Positions 1-7,181 of a DNA stretch of 7,725 nt are shown here, in pieces. This stretch comes from Pseudomonadota bacterium (GTDB taxonomy: Bacteria > Pseudomonadota > Alphaproteobacteria > Azospirillales > Azospirillaceae). A model generated the notes under the pieces. That model saw only the letters and a list, made by a program, of their open reading frames with translations. It searched no databases and was not told the origin of the DNA. A program made the translations under genes and the position numbers. Where the stretch lies: positions 1-7,725 of the forward strand of contig JAEZID010000140.1 in assembly GCA_023416195.1 (NCBI GenBank), written 5' to 3'. Within the stretch, counting starts at the first letter, position 1. The number at the start of each line of letters is the position of its first letter.

Positions 1-954
1 GCGCCCGGATTGCCCCCGGCGGAGAAGCAGGGTCAGCAGCACCTTCGCCTTCAGCCCGTCGAGCCAGCCGGCGCGGATCAGGCCCCGCCGTTGCAGATCG
101 ATCTCGCCGCCCGGAAAGCCGTAGGTCCGGGCCAGAACCTCGCCGGCCCCGGTGCGGGACGCCAGCACGACGGGCATCGCCGTCGCGGCCCGCTCCAGCG
201 CGTCGGCGACCGCCGGGGCGACGTGACCGCCGCCGGTCGCCTCGACGACCATGCCGGCGAAGCCCGCCTGCCGGGCCGCGTCGATGAGCGTCCCGTCGTC
301 GCCCAGCGCGATGGTGACCAGCGCGACGCGCGCATCATCCGCCGTCCGGGTTCGGGACAGCGCGGGGACGTTCTCCACCCGCGCGGCCAGCCGCACATTG
401 CCCTCGCCGACCCAGCCGACCGGCCCCGCCAGCGGCGAGGTGAAGGCCGCCGGGCTGCTGGTGTGGGTCTTGCGCACGAAGCGGGCGGCGTGGATCTCGT
501 CGTTCAGGACCACCAGGCAGCCCAGCCCGCGCGCGGCCTCGCTGCCGGCCACCCGAACGGCGGCCAGAAGGTTGGCCGGCCCATCGGCGCCGGGCACGGT
601 CGGGTTCCGCATCGCGCCGGTGACGACCACCGGCGCCTCGATGTCGAGCAGGCGGTCGAGCGCGAAGGCCGTCTCCTCGATGGTGTCCGTCCCCTGCGTC
701 ACGACGACGCCACGGGCACCGCCCGCGACGGCCTCCGCGACGGCGTCCGCCAACGCCTCGAGATCGTCGAACCGCAGATGGGCGCCCGGAACCTGCCGGA
801 AGGACCGGGCGTCGATCGCCGCCACCTCGGTCAGGGCGGGCACGGCCGCGACCAGCATTTCCCCGGTCAGGGTCGGCACCACGCCGCCCTGGTCGCTCCG
901 CGTCATGGCGATGGTGCCGCCAAGTGCCAGCACCGTCACGGTCGGTTTCGTCAT
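1..954 (-). CDS. L-asparaginase-fold amidohydrolase (C-terminal end cut by window edge)
   Basis: My translation from ATG 954-952 gives 318 codons with no stop up to base 1. The family hydrolyses side-chain amides to an acid plus ammonia through a Thr nucleophile. Visible motifs are the N-terminal LALGGTIAM with candidate nucleophile Thr14, the second signature TQGTDTIEET with Thr89-Asp90, and a lysine at residue 162 in ARFVRKTHT. This is the layout of the type I/II asparaginase active site. The C-terminal GLKAKVLLTLLL helix is already present, so only a few residues should be missing. No signal peptide is visible, so it is probably cytoplasmic. A GGGGAG Shine-Dalgarno (968-963) lies 8 nt before the ATG, and the gene starts 22 bp after the ACMSD-like gene, so the two are probably co-transcribed. 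The residues that hold the asparagine backbone in E. coli asparaginase II (Tyr25, Ser58) appear as Val and Ala here, so the substrate may be another amide. Fold assignment is secure; substrate is unknown. Confidence 0.9.
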   Translation of the reverse strand, partial: MTKPTVTVLALGGTIAMTRSDQGGVVPTLTGEMLVAAVPALTEVAAIDARSFRQVPGAHLRFDDLEALADAVAEAVAGGARGVVVTQGTDTIEETAFALDRLLDIEAPVVVTGAMRNPTVPGADGPANLLAAVRVAGSEAARGLGCLVVLNDEIHAARFVRKTHTSSPAAFTSPLAGPVGWVGEGNVRLAARVENVPALSRTRTADDARVALVTIALGDDGTLIDAARQAGFAGMVVEATGGGHVAPAVADALERAATAMPVVLASRTGAGEVLARTYGFPGGEIDLQRRGLIRAGWLDGLKAKVLLTLLLRRGQSGR

Positions 955-976
955 TGCTTGAACTCCCCTGTTCCGC

Positions 977-1969
977 TCAGCGGCCTTCGCCCAGCAGCCG
1001 CAGCGCCGTGCCGCAGCACATCTCGTGATGCTCCGTGTGGGTAATCCCCGGCACGGCCGCCAGCGTGTCCAGCGGCGTCTGGTCCGCCATGTCGAACGGC
1101 GAGTCCGTTCCGATGGCGATGCGGTCGGCGCCGACCAGATCGATCAGGTAGCGCAGCGCCTGCGGATCGAAGACGAGGCTGTCGAAGTAGAAACGGCGCA
1201 GCAGATCCTTCGGATTGGACTTGGTGTGCGCGTGGGTCTCGGGGCGCACCTTGTGCCCGTGAACCAGCCGGCCGATCTGGTACGGCGCGAAGCCGCCGCC
1301 ATGCGCCAGCAGGATTTTCAGGTCGGGCAGCTCATCGAGCGCGCCGCTGAACATCAGGTTCGCGACGCAGACGGCGGTGTCGAGCGGGTTGCCGATCAGG
1401 TTGGTCAGATAGTGGCACTCAAGCCCCGACTTGGACCCGACATAGTAGGGGTGGGCGAAGACGAACACGCCCAGTTCGGCCGCACGCCGCAGCACCGGCC
1501 GGAACCGTTCCTCGGCCAGCTGCGCGCCCTCGATCGACGTTCCGATTTCGACCGCCTTGAAGCCCCACTCCTTGACCACCCGTTCCAGCTCGGCGACGGC
1601 GGCGTCGGGATGCTGCATGGGGATGCTGGCCATGCCGCGCAGCCGGTCCGGCCGTGCGGCGACCATGTCGGCCACGCCGTCGTTGACCAGCCCGGCGACC
1701 TTCAGCGCGAGGTCAGCGTCGGCCCAGTAGTAGAACATCGGCGGCGCCGGCGAGATCACCGATACGTCGATGCCCTTGCGGTCCATGGAGTCGAGCTTCG
1801 CCTCGGGATCGAAGAATTCCTGGAACAGGGGGTAGACGTAGCCCTGGTCGTGCACGACCCGCCGCGCGTTCCCCTCGCCCTCGATGCGGGCGGCGAAGGT
1901 CTGCGGCTGTCCGGCGATGGCCTCGACGATCCGGGGCGGGATGACGTGGCTGTGAAGGTCGATGCGCAT
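977..1969 (-). CDS. ACMSD-like amidohydrolase-2 family metal-dependent hydrolase/decarboxylase
   Basis: A 330-residue TIM-barrel metalloenzyme of the amidohydrolase-2 family, close in length and motifs to 2-amino-3-carboxymuconate-6-semialdehyde decarboxylase (ACMSD). Predicted metal ligands are His6 and His8 (DLHSH at the N-terminus), His173 (FAHPYY) and Asp289 (GTDSPF). The catalytic His is His223 in AHGGGFAPYQIGR, where ACMSD also has an HGGG motif and an Arg (Arg234 here). Members carry out non-oxidative decarboxylation of semialdehydes or aromatic acids, or hydrolyse lactones and amides. Residues 38-55, which in human ACMSD as I recall it carry the carboxylate-binding Arg47, contain no arginine here, so the exact ACMSD substrate is unlikely. 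The ATG lies 3 bp after the ALDH stop; an AGAGG sequence (1986-1982) inside the end of the ALDH gene lies 12 nt upstream, a long spacing that suggests translational coupling. It is probably cytoplasmic and may act next to the ALDH. Family is confident; reaction is open. Confidence 0.9.
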   Translation of the reverse strand: MRIDLHSHVIPPRIVEAIAGQPQTFAARIEGEGNARRVVHDQGYVYPLFQEFFDPEAKLDSMDRKGIDVSVISPAPPMFYYWADADLALKVAGLVNDGVADMVAARPDRLRGMASIPMQHPDAAVAELERVVKEWGFKAVEIGTSIEGAQLAEERFRPVLRRAAELGVFVFAHPYYVGSKSGLECHYLTNLIGNPLDTAVCVANLMFSGALDELPDLKILLAHGGGFAPYQIGRLVHGHKVRPETHAHTKSNPKDLLRRFYFDSLVFDPQALRYLIDLVGADRIAIGTDSPFDMADQTPLDTLAAVPGITHTEHHEMCCGTALRLLGEGR

Positions 1970-1972
1970 GGT

Positions 1973-3481
1973 TCAGCTGTACCTCTTCATCACGTCGTCA
2001 TCCGCGAACCAGTCGAAGGGGGCGCTGGACAGATTGACGATGACGTTCTGGATCTGTGTGTACTCGTGATAGGCGGCGATGCCGTTTTCCCGGCCGATGC
2101 CGCTCATCTTGAAGCCGCCCCAGGGGGAGGCGGGGTCGATGCGGTGGTGGTCGTTGATCCACACGATGCCCGCCTGCATCCGGTGCGCGACCCGGTGCGC
2201 CTGCCGGACGTCCTCGGTCCAGACGCTGGCCGCCAGCCCGAACTCGGTGCCGTTGGCGAGCGCGATCGCCTCCTCCTCGTCCGCGAAGGGCAGCACGCAG
2301 ACGACGGGGCCGAAGATCTCCTCCTGGGCGATCCGCATCTCGTTGCGCACGCCGGTGAAGACGGTCGGCAGGTACCAGTAGCCGCGCTCGAAGGCGGCGC
2401 CCTCGGGCCGGTGCCCGCCGACCGCCAACGTCGCCCCTTCCTCCTGGCCGATGCGGACGTACTTCTCGACGATCGCGCGCTGGCGCTCCGAGACGAGCGG
2501 GCCGACCTGCGTCCTCAGATCCTGCGGATCGCCGAGGCGGAGCGCCCTGGTCCGCGTGACGAGTTCCTCCACGACGGCGTCGTGGATCGAACGGTGCACG
2601 ATCAGGCGCGAACCCTGCACGCAGGTCTGGCCCGTCGCGACGAAGGAGGCGAACAGGGCGGCGTTCACGATGGTCCGGGGCGCCACGCCCGGGAACGCGA
2701 CCATCGCGGCCTTGCCCCCCAACTCGCCGGCGAAGCGCGTCAGGTTCTGCCCGGCCAGCGACGCCACGGTTTTTCCGGTTTCCGTGCCACCCGTCAGGTC
2801 GATCTTGCGGATGCCCTTGTGCCGGGTGAGCGCGGCGCCGGCGTCGGCGCCGAAGCCCGGCACCACGTTGTAGACGCCATCGGGCAGGCCGGCGTCGCGC
2901 AGCACCTCGCCCAGCAGCAAGGGGGTCAGCGGCGCCAGCTCGCTCGGCTTCACCACCATGCTGTTCCCCGCCGCCAGGGACGGGGCGACCTTCTTCGTCA
3001 GGATCAGCAGGGGGTGGTTCCACGGGGTGACGTGGCCCACCACCCCCAGCGGCACGCGCCGGGTGTAGTTCAGGAAGGGGCCGTTGAACGGCGGCACCGT
3101 GTCCTCGTGGGTCCGGGCCAGCGCGCCGAAATACTCGTACCATTCCGGGAGACGGCCGAGCTGCGCGGACAGCTCCCGCCGCGCCCGGCCGGTCTGGTCG
3201 ACCTCGATGCGCACGAACTCGTCCATGCGGCTGCGCAGGATCTCGGCCGCTTTCGCCATGACGCGGGCGCGGGCCTCGGGCGGGGTCTCGCTCCATTCCC
3301 CGAAGGCGCGCTGCGCCGCCGCGACCGCCTGGTCGATGTCCGCCGCGCCACCCTCGGCGACCTCGGCCAGGACCGACTCGTCCTTCGGATTCTCGACGGC
3401 GAAGGTCCGGCCGGACGCGGACGGCCGCCAGCCCCCATCAACCCACATGCCCCACGTTCGCTGATCATGCTCGGCTGGCAT
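1973..3481 (-). CDS. NAD(P)-dependent aldehyde dehydrogenase
   Basis: A 502-residue member of the classical ALDH superfamily, oxidising an aldehyde to a carboxylate with NAD(P)+. All core residues are visible: Asn155 in TPWNHP (oxyanion), Lys178 in VVKPSE (cofactor), an LTGGTETG turn at 229-236 (Rossmann fold), general base Glu253 in GELGGK, nucleophile Cys287 in GQTCVQGS, and Glu388 in EEIFGPV. The C-terminal PWGGFKMSGIGRENG block is intact. The frame is open to an ATG at 3550, but that start has no Shine-Dalgarno and would add 23 low-complexity residues overlapping a hairpin. ATG 3481 has GGGGAG 9 nt upstream and gives the usual family length, so I chose it. Glu253 and Cys287 are 34 residues apart, as in characterised ALDHs. 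The stop lies 3 bp before the ACMSD-like gene. Automatic annotation may name it after a betaine-aldehyde or trigonelline-pathway dehydrogenase; substrate cannot be assigned from sequence alone. Confidence 0.94.
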   Translation of the reverse strand: MPAEHDQRTWGMWVDGGWRPSASGRTFAVENPKDESVLAEVAEGGAADIDQAVAAAQRAFGEWSETPPEARARVMAKAAEILRSRMDEFVRIEVDQTGRARRELSAQLGRLPEWYEYFGALARTHEDTVPPFNGPFLNYTRRVPLGVVGHVTPWNHPLLILTKKVAPSLAAGNSMVVKPSELAPLTPLLLGEVLRDAGLPDGVYNVVPGFGADAGAALTRHKGIRKIDLTGGTETGKTVASLAGQNLTRFAGELGGKAAMVAFPGVAPRTIVNAALFASFVATGQTCVQGSRLIVHRSIHDAVVEELVTRTRALRLGDPQDLRTQVGPLVSERQRAIVEKYVRIGQEEGATLAVGGHRPEGAAFERGYWYLPTVFTGVRNEMRIAQEEIFGPVVCVLPFADEEEAIALANGTEFGLAASVWTEDVRQAHRVAHRMQAGIVWINDHHRIDPASPWGGFKMSGIGRENGIAAYHEYTQIQNVIVNLSSAPFDWFADDDVMKRYS

Positions 3482-3490
3482 CAGCAAATA

Positions 3491-3499
3491 CTCCCCCCC
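3491..3499 (-). promoter_or_regulatory. Ribosome binding site deciding the ALDH start
   Basis: On the minus strand a run of seven G followed by AG (3499-3491) lies 9 nt before ATG 3481. No comparable purine-rich site precedes the alternative ATG at 3550. This is the reason for placing the ALDH start at 3481. The G7 run is a homopolymer in which length variation would alter Shine-Dalgarno spacing, but nothing here shows that it varies. Confidence 0.7.
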
Positions 3500-3552
3500 G
3501 GCAGGCCGACGTTTCGGCTTCTGCCCTGTGTTCCGACCTGTGAAGATCATGG

Positions 3553-3574
3553 CCCGGGGCGGCGCGGCCCCGGG
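3553..3574 (-). other. GC-rich intercistronic hairpin between cysteine hydrolase and ALDH
   Basis: Perfect 8-bp inverted repeat CCCGGGGC (3553-3560) and GCCCCGGG (3567-3574) with a 6-base loop. It begins 10 nt after the cysteine hydrolase stop on the transcribed minus strand. No T-run follows on that strand, so it does not meet the standard definition of an intrinsic terminator. It may be a weak or partial terminator, an RNA-processing signal or an mRNA-stability element. The rest of the 103-bp gap (3482-3584) shows only the ALDH ribosome binding site; no convincing -35/-10 pair was found. Confidence 0.6.
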
Positions 3575-3584
3575 GCTCCTCCCG

Positions 3585-4214
3585 TCAGCGGCGGCCGAAG
3601 GTCCGCAACGCCTCGTCGCCCGTCATCACCCACCCGAAGGCGGCGCGGATGCAGGTCAGCGCCGCCTCGTGCGCCGCCGGGCCGTCCATGGTGTCGACGC
3701 AGTCCTCGATGCACACGGCGGCGTAGTCCAGGACGTTCGCGCGGACGGTGGTCGCCAGCACGCAGCTGTTGGTGTTCACCCCGGTGATGAGCAGCGTGTT
3801 GATGCCGTGACGGCGCAGCATGAAGTCCAGATCGCTGGCGACGAAGCAGTCGTAGCGCTTCTTCGTGTCGACGATCCAGTCGCCGTCCTTGTAGAGCTGC
3901 GGCATGATCTGGCAGCCGGGCATGCCTTCGATGTTGTGCCGCTCGACGTTCTTGCGGGACGCGGTCGGGTTGTCGGCGCGGGTGCGCCAGAACGGGTTGG
4001 AGCGGATCTCCTCGACGTCCCGGTAGGTGGTGACGAGGTGCACGATGGGAATGCCGGCCGCCCGGCAGCCGTCGAAGAAGCGACGGTTGGCCTCGACCAC
4101 CACGGCGGCGCGCTCGGCCGCCAGCGGCATGGTCGCCACCTCGGGATCGAGATGCCCGCGGTGCAGGTCGATGGCGATGACCGCCGGCTTGGAGCTGTCG
4201 ACTCCGAAATCCAT
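3585..4214 (-). CDS. Isochorismatase-fold cysteine hydrolase (amidase type)
   Basis: A 209-residue protein of the isochorismatase-like superfamily, which includes N-carbamoylsarcosine amidase, biuret hydrolase, nicotinamidase and maleamate amidase; most of these cleave a C-N bond with release of ammonia. The Asp-Lys-Cys triad is visible: Asp16 in AIDLHRGH, Lys118 in DTKKRYDCF and nucleophile Cys151 in GVNTNSCV. The VN/NT stretch just before Cys151 corresponds to the family's cis-peptide/oxyanion region. The frame stays open far upstream through dctM sequence, but ATG 4214-4212 is the real start: it has AAAAGGA (4229-4223) 8 nt upstream, and the family sequence begins immediately after it. It follows dctM by 44 bp, so co-transcription with the transporter is likely. 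No signal peptide, so cytoplasmic. The protein is rich in cysteine (Cys50, 101, 123, 151, 168, 172, 188). An amide or ureide substrate is plausible; the specific compound is unknown. Confidence 0.9.
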   Translation of the reverse strand: MDFGVDSSKPAVIAIDLHRGHLDPEVATMPLAAERAAVVVEANRRFFDGCRAAGIPIVHLVTTYRDVEEIRSNPFWRTRADNPTASRKNVERHNIEGMPGCQIMPQLYKDGDWIVDTKKRYDCFVASDLDFMLRRHGINTLLITGVNTNSCVLATTVRANVLDYAAVCIEDCVDTMDGPAAHEAALTCIRAAFGWVMTGDEALRTFGRR

Positions 4215-4258
4215 GGTAGACGTCCTTTTGATTCGGTGGGTTTCGTCCGGGCGCGCGC

Positions 4259-5533
4259 TCAGCCTTGGAGCATCGTCGGCCACATGACGGTGATCGGGAT
4301 GTAGGTCGCCAGAAGCAGCGTGATGATCGCGAGCACGATGAAGGGAATGACGCTCTGCACGATCTTCGCGTAGCTGATCTTGAAGGTCGTGATGCCGATG
4401 AAGATGTTCAGGCCGAAGGGCGGCGTGATCATCCCGATGGCGAGGTTCAGCACCAGGACCGCGCCGAAATGCACCGGATCGATGCCGGCCGCCATGGCGG
4501 CGGGGTACACCAGCGGCGACAGCACGATGATCGCCGAGTTGGGATCGATGAACATGCCGGCGATCAGGAAGATGACGTTGACGACGAGCAGCACGGTCCA
4601 CGGGCTCAGCCCGTCGAGCAGCCCGCTGATCTGCTGGGGCACTTGCAGAAGCGTCAGGTACCAGGTCATCGCCCCGCCGGCCGCGATCAGGATGAGCAGG
4701 GTGGCGATGACCGTGCCCGACGCCACCGACACCTTGAACAGCTCGGTGATGGGCAGCTGGCGGTAGATGAAGCACTCGACGACGATGGCGTACACGCAGG
4801 CGGCGGCGGCCGCTTCCGTCGGCGTGAAGACGCCGCCGTAGATGCCCCCGAAGATCACCGCCGGCAGGCCCAGCGCCCACACCGCCCGGCGCCCGGCGGT
4901 CGCGATGTCGGTCAGCGAGGCCCGGGCGCCCCGCATGATGCCGTGCCGGCGGGCGTAGACATACGCGTAGACGGCGAGAACGGCGGTGAACAGGATGCCG
5001 GCGCCCAGGCCCGCCAGGAAGACCGTCCCGACCGACGCCGAGGTCTGCACCGAGTAGAGGATCATCGCCACGCCCGGCGGGATCAGCATCGAGAGGGTCG
5101 AGGCCGCCAGAATGAGCCCCGCGGAGAAACCCGCCCCGTAGCCCTGCCGCAGCAGGGACGGATAGACGATCGGCCCGATGCTCACCACCGCCGCCGCGCC
5201 GATGCCGCTGATCGCGCCGAACAGCGCGCAGGACATGACGGTGGCGATCGCCAGCCCGCCCGTGATGTGCCCGACCAGCGCCTCGACCAGGGCGACCAGG
5301 CGGGCGCCGATCTCGCCCCGCGCGATGATGTCGGCCGCGAAGACGAACAGGGGCACGGCGATGAGCGAGAAGATGTTGACGCCTTCCACCACGCGCTGCG
5401 CCATCACCATCGACGGCAGGGCGGGGCCGAAGAGTTCGAACGTCGTGATCGTCGCGACGAGAATGCCGAGGAAGATCGGAAAGGACAGAACCAGCAGCCC
5501 GATGAAGGCCGCCGTAAAGAAGGGAACGGCCAT
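4259..5533 (-). CDS. dctM: TRAP transporter large permease subunit (DctM type)
   Basis: A 424-residue polytopic membrane protein of the usual DctM length, with about a dozen hydrophobic segments along its length. DctM is the channel-forming subunit that moves substrate across the inner membrane using a sodium or proton gradient. Family hallmarks are visible: PLFVFAADII near residue 60, ALFGAISGIGAAAV near 110, an IPPG motif near 160 (LSMLIPPGVAMILYS), FTPTEAAAAA near 240, and ITPPFGLNIF near 370. The start ATG 5533-5531 lies 3 bp after the dctQ stop, with GGAGG (5546-5542) 8 nt upstream inside the end of dctQ, so the two genes are translationally linked. The reading frame is intact. Together with the DctP and DctQ proteins it makes a complete TRAP system. 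DctM sequence does not reveal the substrate. Confidence 0.96.
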   Translation of the reverse strand: MAVPFFTAAFIGLLVLSFPIFLGILVATITTFELFGPALPSMVMAQRVVEGVNIFSLIAVPLFVFAADIIARGEIGARLVALVEALVGHITGGLAIATVMSCALFGAISGIGAAAVVSIGPIVYPSLLRQGYGAGFSAGLILAASTLSMLIPPGVAMILYSVQTSASVGTVFLAGLGAGILFTAVLAVYAYVYARRHGIMRGARASLTDIATAGRRAVWALGLPAVIFGGIYGGVFTPTEAAAAACVYAIVVECFIYRQLPITELFKVSVASGTVIATLLILIAAGGAMTWYLTLLQVPQQISGLLDGLSPWTVLLVVNVIFLIAGMFIDPNSAIIVLSPLVYPAAMAAGIDPVHFGAVLVLNLAIGMITPPFGLNIFIGITTFKISYAKIVQSVIPFIVLAIITLLLATYIPITVMWPTMLQG

Positions 5534-5536
5534 TCC

Positions 5537-6118
5537 TCAGTCCTCCGTGGGCTGGTCGGTGTACAGCGGGCGGGCGTTCTGCGGGTCGAGCAGGTGCGAC
5601 AGCGCCATGTGCAGGAAGGCCAGCGCCATGAGCGCGCAGCCCAGGGGCAGGGACACATGGAGGAGCCCGCGCGGGATCGGCAGCACGGGACTCATCTGGA
5701 AGCCGGTCAGCATGCGTTCCGCCAGGGCGTAGCCGTATTTGGTGATGTAGACCATGGTGACGAGGCCGACGGTGCCGATGGCCACGGCGACCCAGCGCTG
5801 CACCGACGGCGGAACCATGCGCAGCATGATGTCGATCATGATGTGCCGCTGCTCGCGGACCAGCACGTAGGACCCGAGGAAGGTCATCCAGACCATCAGG
5901 TAACGGGCCAGCTCCTCGCCGCCGACAAAGCTGAAGTCGAAGGCGTACCGGCCGAGCGCCCCGATGAACAGGGTCAGGGTGATGGCGAGAAGAGCGAGAC
6001 CCACGAACGCCTTTGCAAGCAGGTCCGCGCCCAGGAGGAGCCGGTCCAGCCACCACACGAGCGGCTGGCCCGGCATGGCGGAGCGGGAAACCCGCTCCCC
6101 ATGCCTGTCAGCCATCAT
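5537..6118 (-). CDS. dctQ: TRAP transporter small permease subunit (DctQ type)
   Basis: A 193-residue inner-membrane protein with four hydrophobic segments at roughly residues 33-55, 70-90, 108-130 and 150-172, the standard DctQ topology and length. The signature FVGGEELARYLMVWMTFLGS near residues 64-83 is typical of the family, with the conserved Glu-Glu and following Arg. DctQ associates with DctM and completes the membrane part of the importer. Two adjacent ATGs begin the gene (6118-6116 and 6115-6113), and the first overlaps the dctP stop as ATGA, so translation is probably coupled to dctP. The local Shine-Dalgarno is weak, which fits coupling rather than independent initiation. Which ATG is used makes one residue of difference. 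The gene is placed between dctP and dctM in the usual TRAP order. Confidence 0.95.
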   Translation of the reverse strand: MMADRHGERVSRSAMPGQPLVWWLDRLLLGADLLAKAFVGLALLAITLTLFIGALGRYAFDFSFVGGEELARYLMVWMTFLGSYVLVREQRHIMIDIMLRMVPPSVQRWVAVAIGTVGLVTMVYITKYGYALAERMLTGFQMSPVLPIPRGLLHVSLPLGCALMALAFLHMALSHLLDPQNARPLYTDQPTED

Positions 6119-7119
6119 TTCAGCCCCAGCTCGCTCTTGAAGCTGTCGAGGATCTCCTTGCCCTGGGCGCCCGCCTTGGTGAGGTAGAATTTCTCCAGCT
6201 CCGGCAGAGTGGTCTCACGGAGCTTCTGGTATTCCGCGTCGGTCAGCTCGGTGATGGCGACGCCACGCTCCTTGAAGGCCTTCATCGCCTGAGCGGTCAT
6301 TTCCTCGGTCTTGGCGACGACCACCTCGGCCGCCTTGTCGACCGCCTCGCCCACGGCCGTCCGGCATTCGGGCGTCAGACCGTCCCACCACGCCTTCGAG
6401 ACCATGAACAGCTGGTCGAGGTTGCCGTGATTCGACATCGTCACGTTGCTCTGGACCTCGTGGAACTTCATGACGTAGGTCGTCACGAGCGGGTTTTCCT
6501 GAGCGTCGATCGTGCGGTTCTGCAGCGCGTTGTAGGTCTCCGGGAACGGCATGTTGACCGGGTTGAGGCCAAGGATCTTCTGCTGCTCCACCAGAACCGG
6601 CGACGGCATGACCCGCGCCTTCAGGCCGGCGAAGTCGGACGGCTGCTTCAGGGGCTTGTTGGCCGTCCACTGCTTGTAGCCCGTGTGCCAGACGCCAAGG
6701 CTGACGACGCCCTGCGCCTCCGTGGTCTTGAGCAGCTTGGCCATGGCCGGGCCCTTGTGGGCCTTCAGGAGATCCTCGGTCTTGGTCGGCCAGAAGAAGG
6801 GAAAGTCGAAGATGCCGATCTTGGGCTCGAAGCCGACCATGAAGGAGGCCGGCAGGACCACGGCCTCGATCGAGCCGATCTGCATGCCCTCGATCAGGTC
6901 GGTCGTGCCGCCCAGCTGGCCGGACGGATAGACGGTCGCGTTGATCGTGCAGCGCTTGTCCGCCGCGAGAAGCTCCTTGACCTTGACGGCTCCAAGGTCG
7001 CGCGGGTCGCCGGAGGGCACGACGTGCGCGATCTTCATGGTGTAGCTGGCCGCGTGACCCACCGAGGTCAGGGCGATCGCTGCGGCGGTGAAGGTGAAGA
7101 AAAAGTCCCTGAGTCGCAT
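6115..7119 (-). CDS. dctP: TRAP transporter periplasmic substrate-binding protein (DctP family)
   Basis: A 334-residue secreted binding protein that captures the substrate in the periplasm and delivers it to DctQM. Residues 1-23 form a Sec signal peptide: positively charged MRLR, a hydrophobic core, then SVGHA with likely cleavage after Ala23 or Ala24. There is no lipobox cysteine. The mature protein opens with the family-like YTMKIAHVVPSGDP. Arg169 in GLKARVMPSP corresponds to the conserved arginine that binds a substrate carboxylate in most DctP proteins. The hinge signature with Tyr196, Asn197, Leu199-Gln200, Asp205 and Gln-Glu-Asn-Pro 207-210 is also present. These support an organic-acid ligand but not which one. 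A strong Shine-Dalgarno GGGAGGAG lies 7 nt before the ATG, as expected for a protein needed in excess over the membrane subunits. It is the first gene after the hairpin-containing gap, so it may begin a transcript. Confidence 0.96.
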   Translation of the reverse strand: MRLRDFFFTFTAAAIALTSVGHAASYTMKIAHVVPSGDPRDLGAVKVKELLAADKRCTINATVYPSGQLGGTTDLIEGMQIGSIEAVVLPASFMVGFEPKIGIFDFPFFWPTKTEDLLKAHKGPAMAKLLKTTEAQGVVSLGVWHTGYKQWTANKPLKQPSDFAGLKARVMPSPVLVEQQKILGLNPVNMPFPETYNALQNRTIDAQENPLVTTYVMKFHEVQSNVTMSNHGNLDQLFMVSKAWWDGLTPECRTAVGEAVDKAAEVVVAKTEEMTAQAMKAFKERGVAITELTDAEYQKLRETTLPELEKFYLTKAGAQGKEILDSFKSELGLK

Positions 7120-7126
7120 GGTTGCG

Positions 7127-7135
7127 CTCCTCCCT
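7127..7135 (-). promoter_or_regulatory. Strong ribosome binding site of dctP
   Basis: AGGGAGGAG on the minus strand, 7 nt before the dctP ATG at 7119. It has two overlapping matches to the anti-Shine-Dalgarno sequence and is the strongest site in the window, consistent with high expression of the binding protein. Confidence 0.75.
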
Positions 7136-7138
7136 GAT

Positions 7139-7168
7139 TATGTTCGGCCCGTTTACGTTCGCCCTGTA
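7139..7168. repeat. Imperfect 15-bp tandem repeat upstream of dctP
   Basis: TATGTTCGGCCCGTT (7139-7153) and TACGTTCGCCCTGTA (7154-7168) match at 11 of 15 positions. A third unit at 7169-7183 is much weaker (7 of 15 matches to the second unit). It sits between the hairpin and the dctP ribosome binding site, where an operator could lie. The match is short and may be chance. Confidence 0.3.
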
Positions 7169-7181
7169 TGTGTCCGGCGGT

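Noticed and set aside
10..1044. Plus-strand open frames over the asparaginase gene (10-1044 and 251-961)
   Set aside because: The minus strand encodes a continuous asparaginase with all catalytic motifs; the plus-strand translations match nothing I recognise.
977..3481. ACMSD plus ALDH as the kynurenine/2-nitrobenzoate meta-cleavage pair (decarboxylase and 2-aminomuconate semialdehyde dehydrogenase)
   Set aside because: No 3-hydroxyanthranilate dioxygenase or 2-aminomuconate deaminase is in the window, and the ACMSD-like protein lacks the expected substrate arginine. It remains possible only if the missing genes lie elsewhere.
3482..3550. ALDH start at ATG 3550
   Set aside because: There is no ribosome binding site, it abuts the hairpin, and the extra 23 residues are not typical of ALDH; ATG 3481 has GGGGAG at good spacing.
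3553..3574. Intrinsic terminator after the cysteine hydrolase
   Set aside because: The stem is GC-rich and perfect, but no T-run follows on the transcribed strand; it is listed as a hairpin of unknown role instead.
1025..3787. A 920-codon open frame on the plus strand, and a 640-codon one at 4265-6187
   Set aside because: Both lie antisense to well-supported genes, have low-complexity Arg/Gly/Asp/His-rich translations with no recognisable domain, and are the usual consequence of GC-rich codon usage.
3585..4214. Cysteine hydrolase as maleamate amidase of the nicotinate (nic) pathway
   Set aside because: The fold fits, but no maleate isomerase, 2,5-dihydroxypyridine dioxygenase or nicotinate hydroxylase is present, so the specific name is not supported.
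4215..6056. Upstream extension of the cysteine hydrolase frame to make an 823-residue protein
   Set aside because: The added part is an out-of-frame Arg/His/Gly-rich shadow of dctM and dctQ. The family sequence and a good Shine-Dalgarno site both place the start at 4214.
7132..7160. CATAAT on the minus strand as a -10 box for dctP
   Set aside because: No acceptable -35 lies about 17 bp upstream, and the start site would fall at or inside the Shine-Dalgarno sequence, leaving almost no leader.
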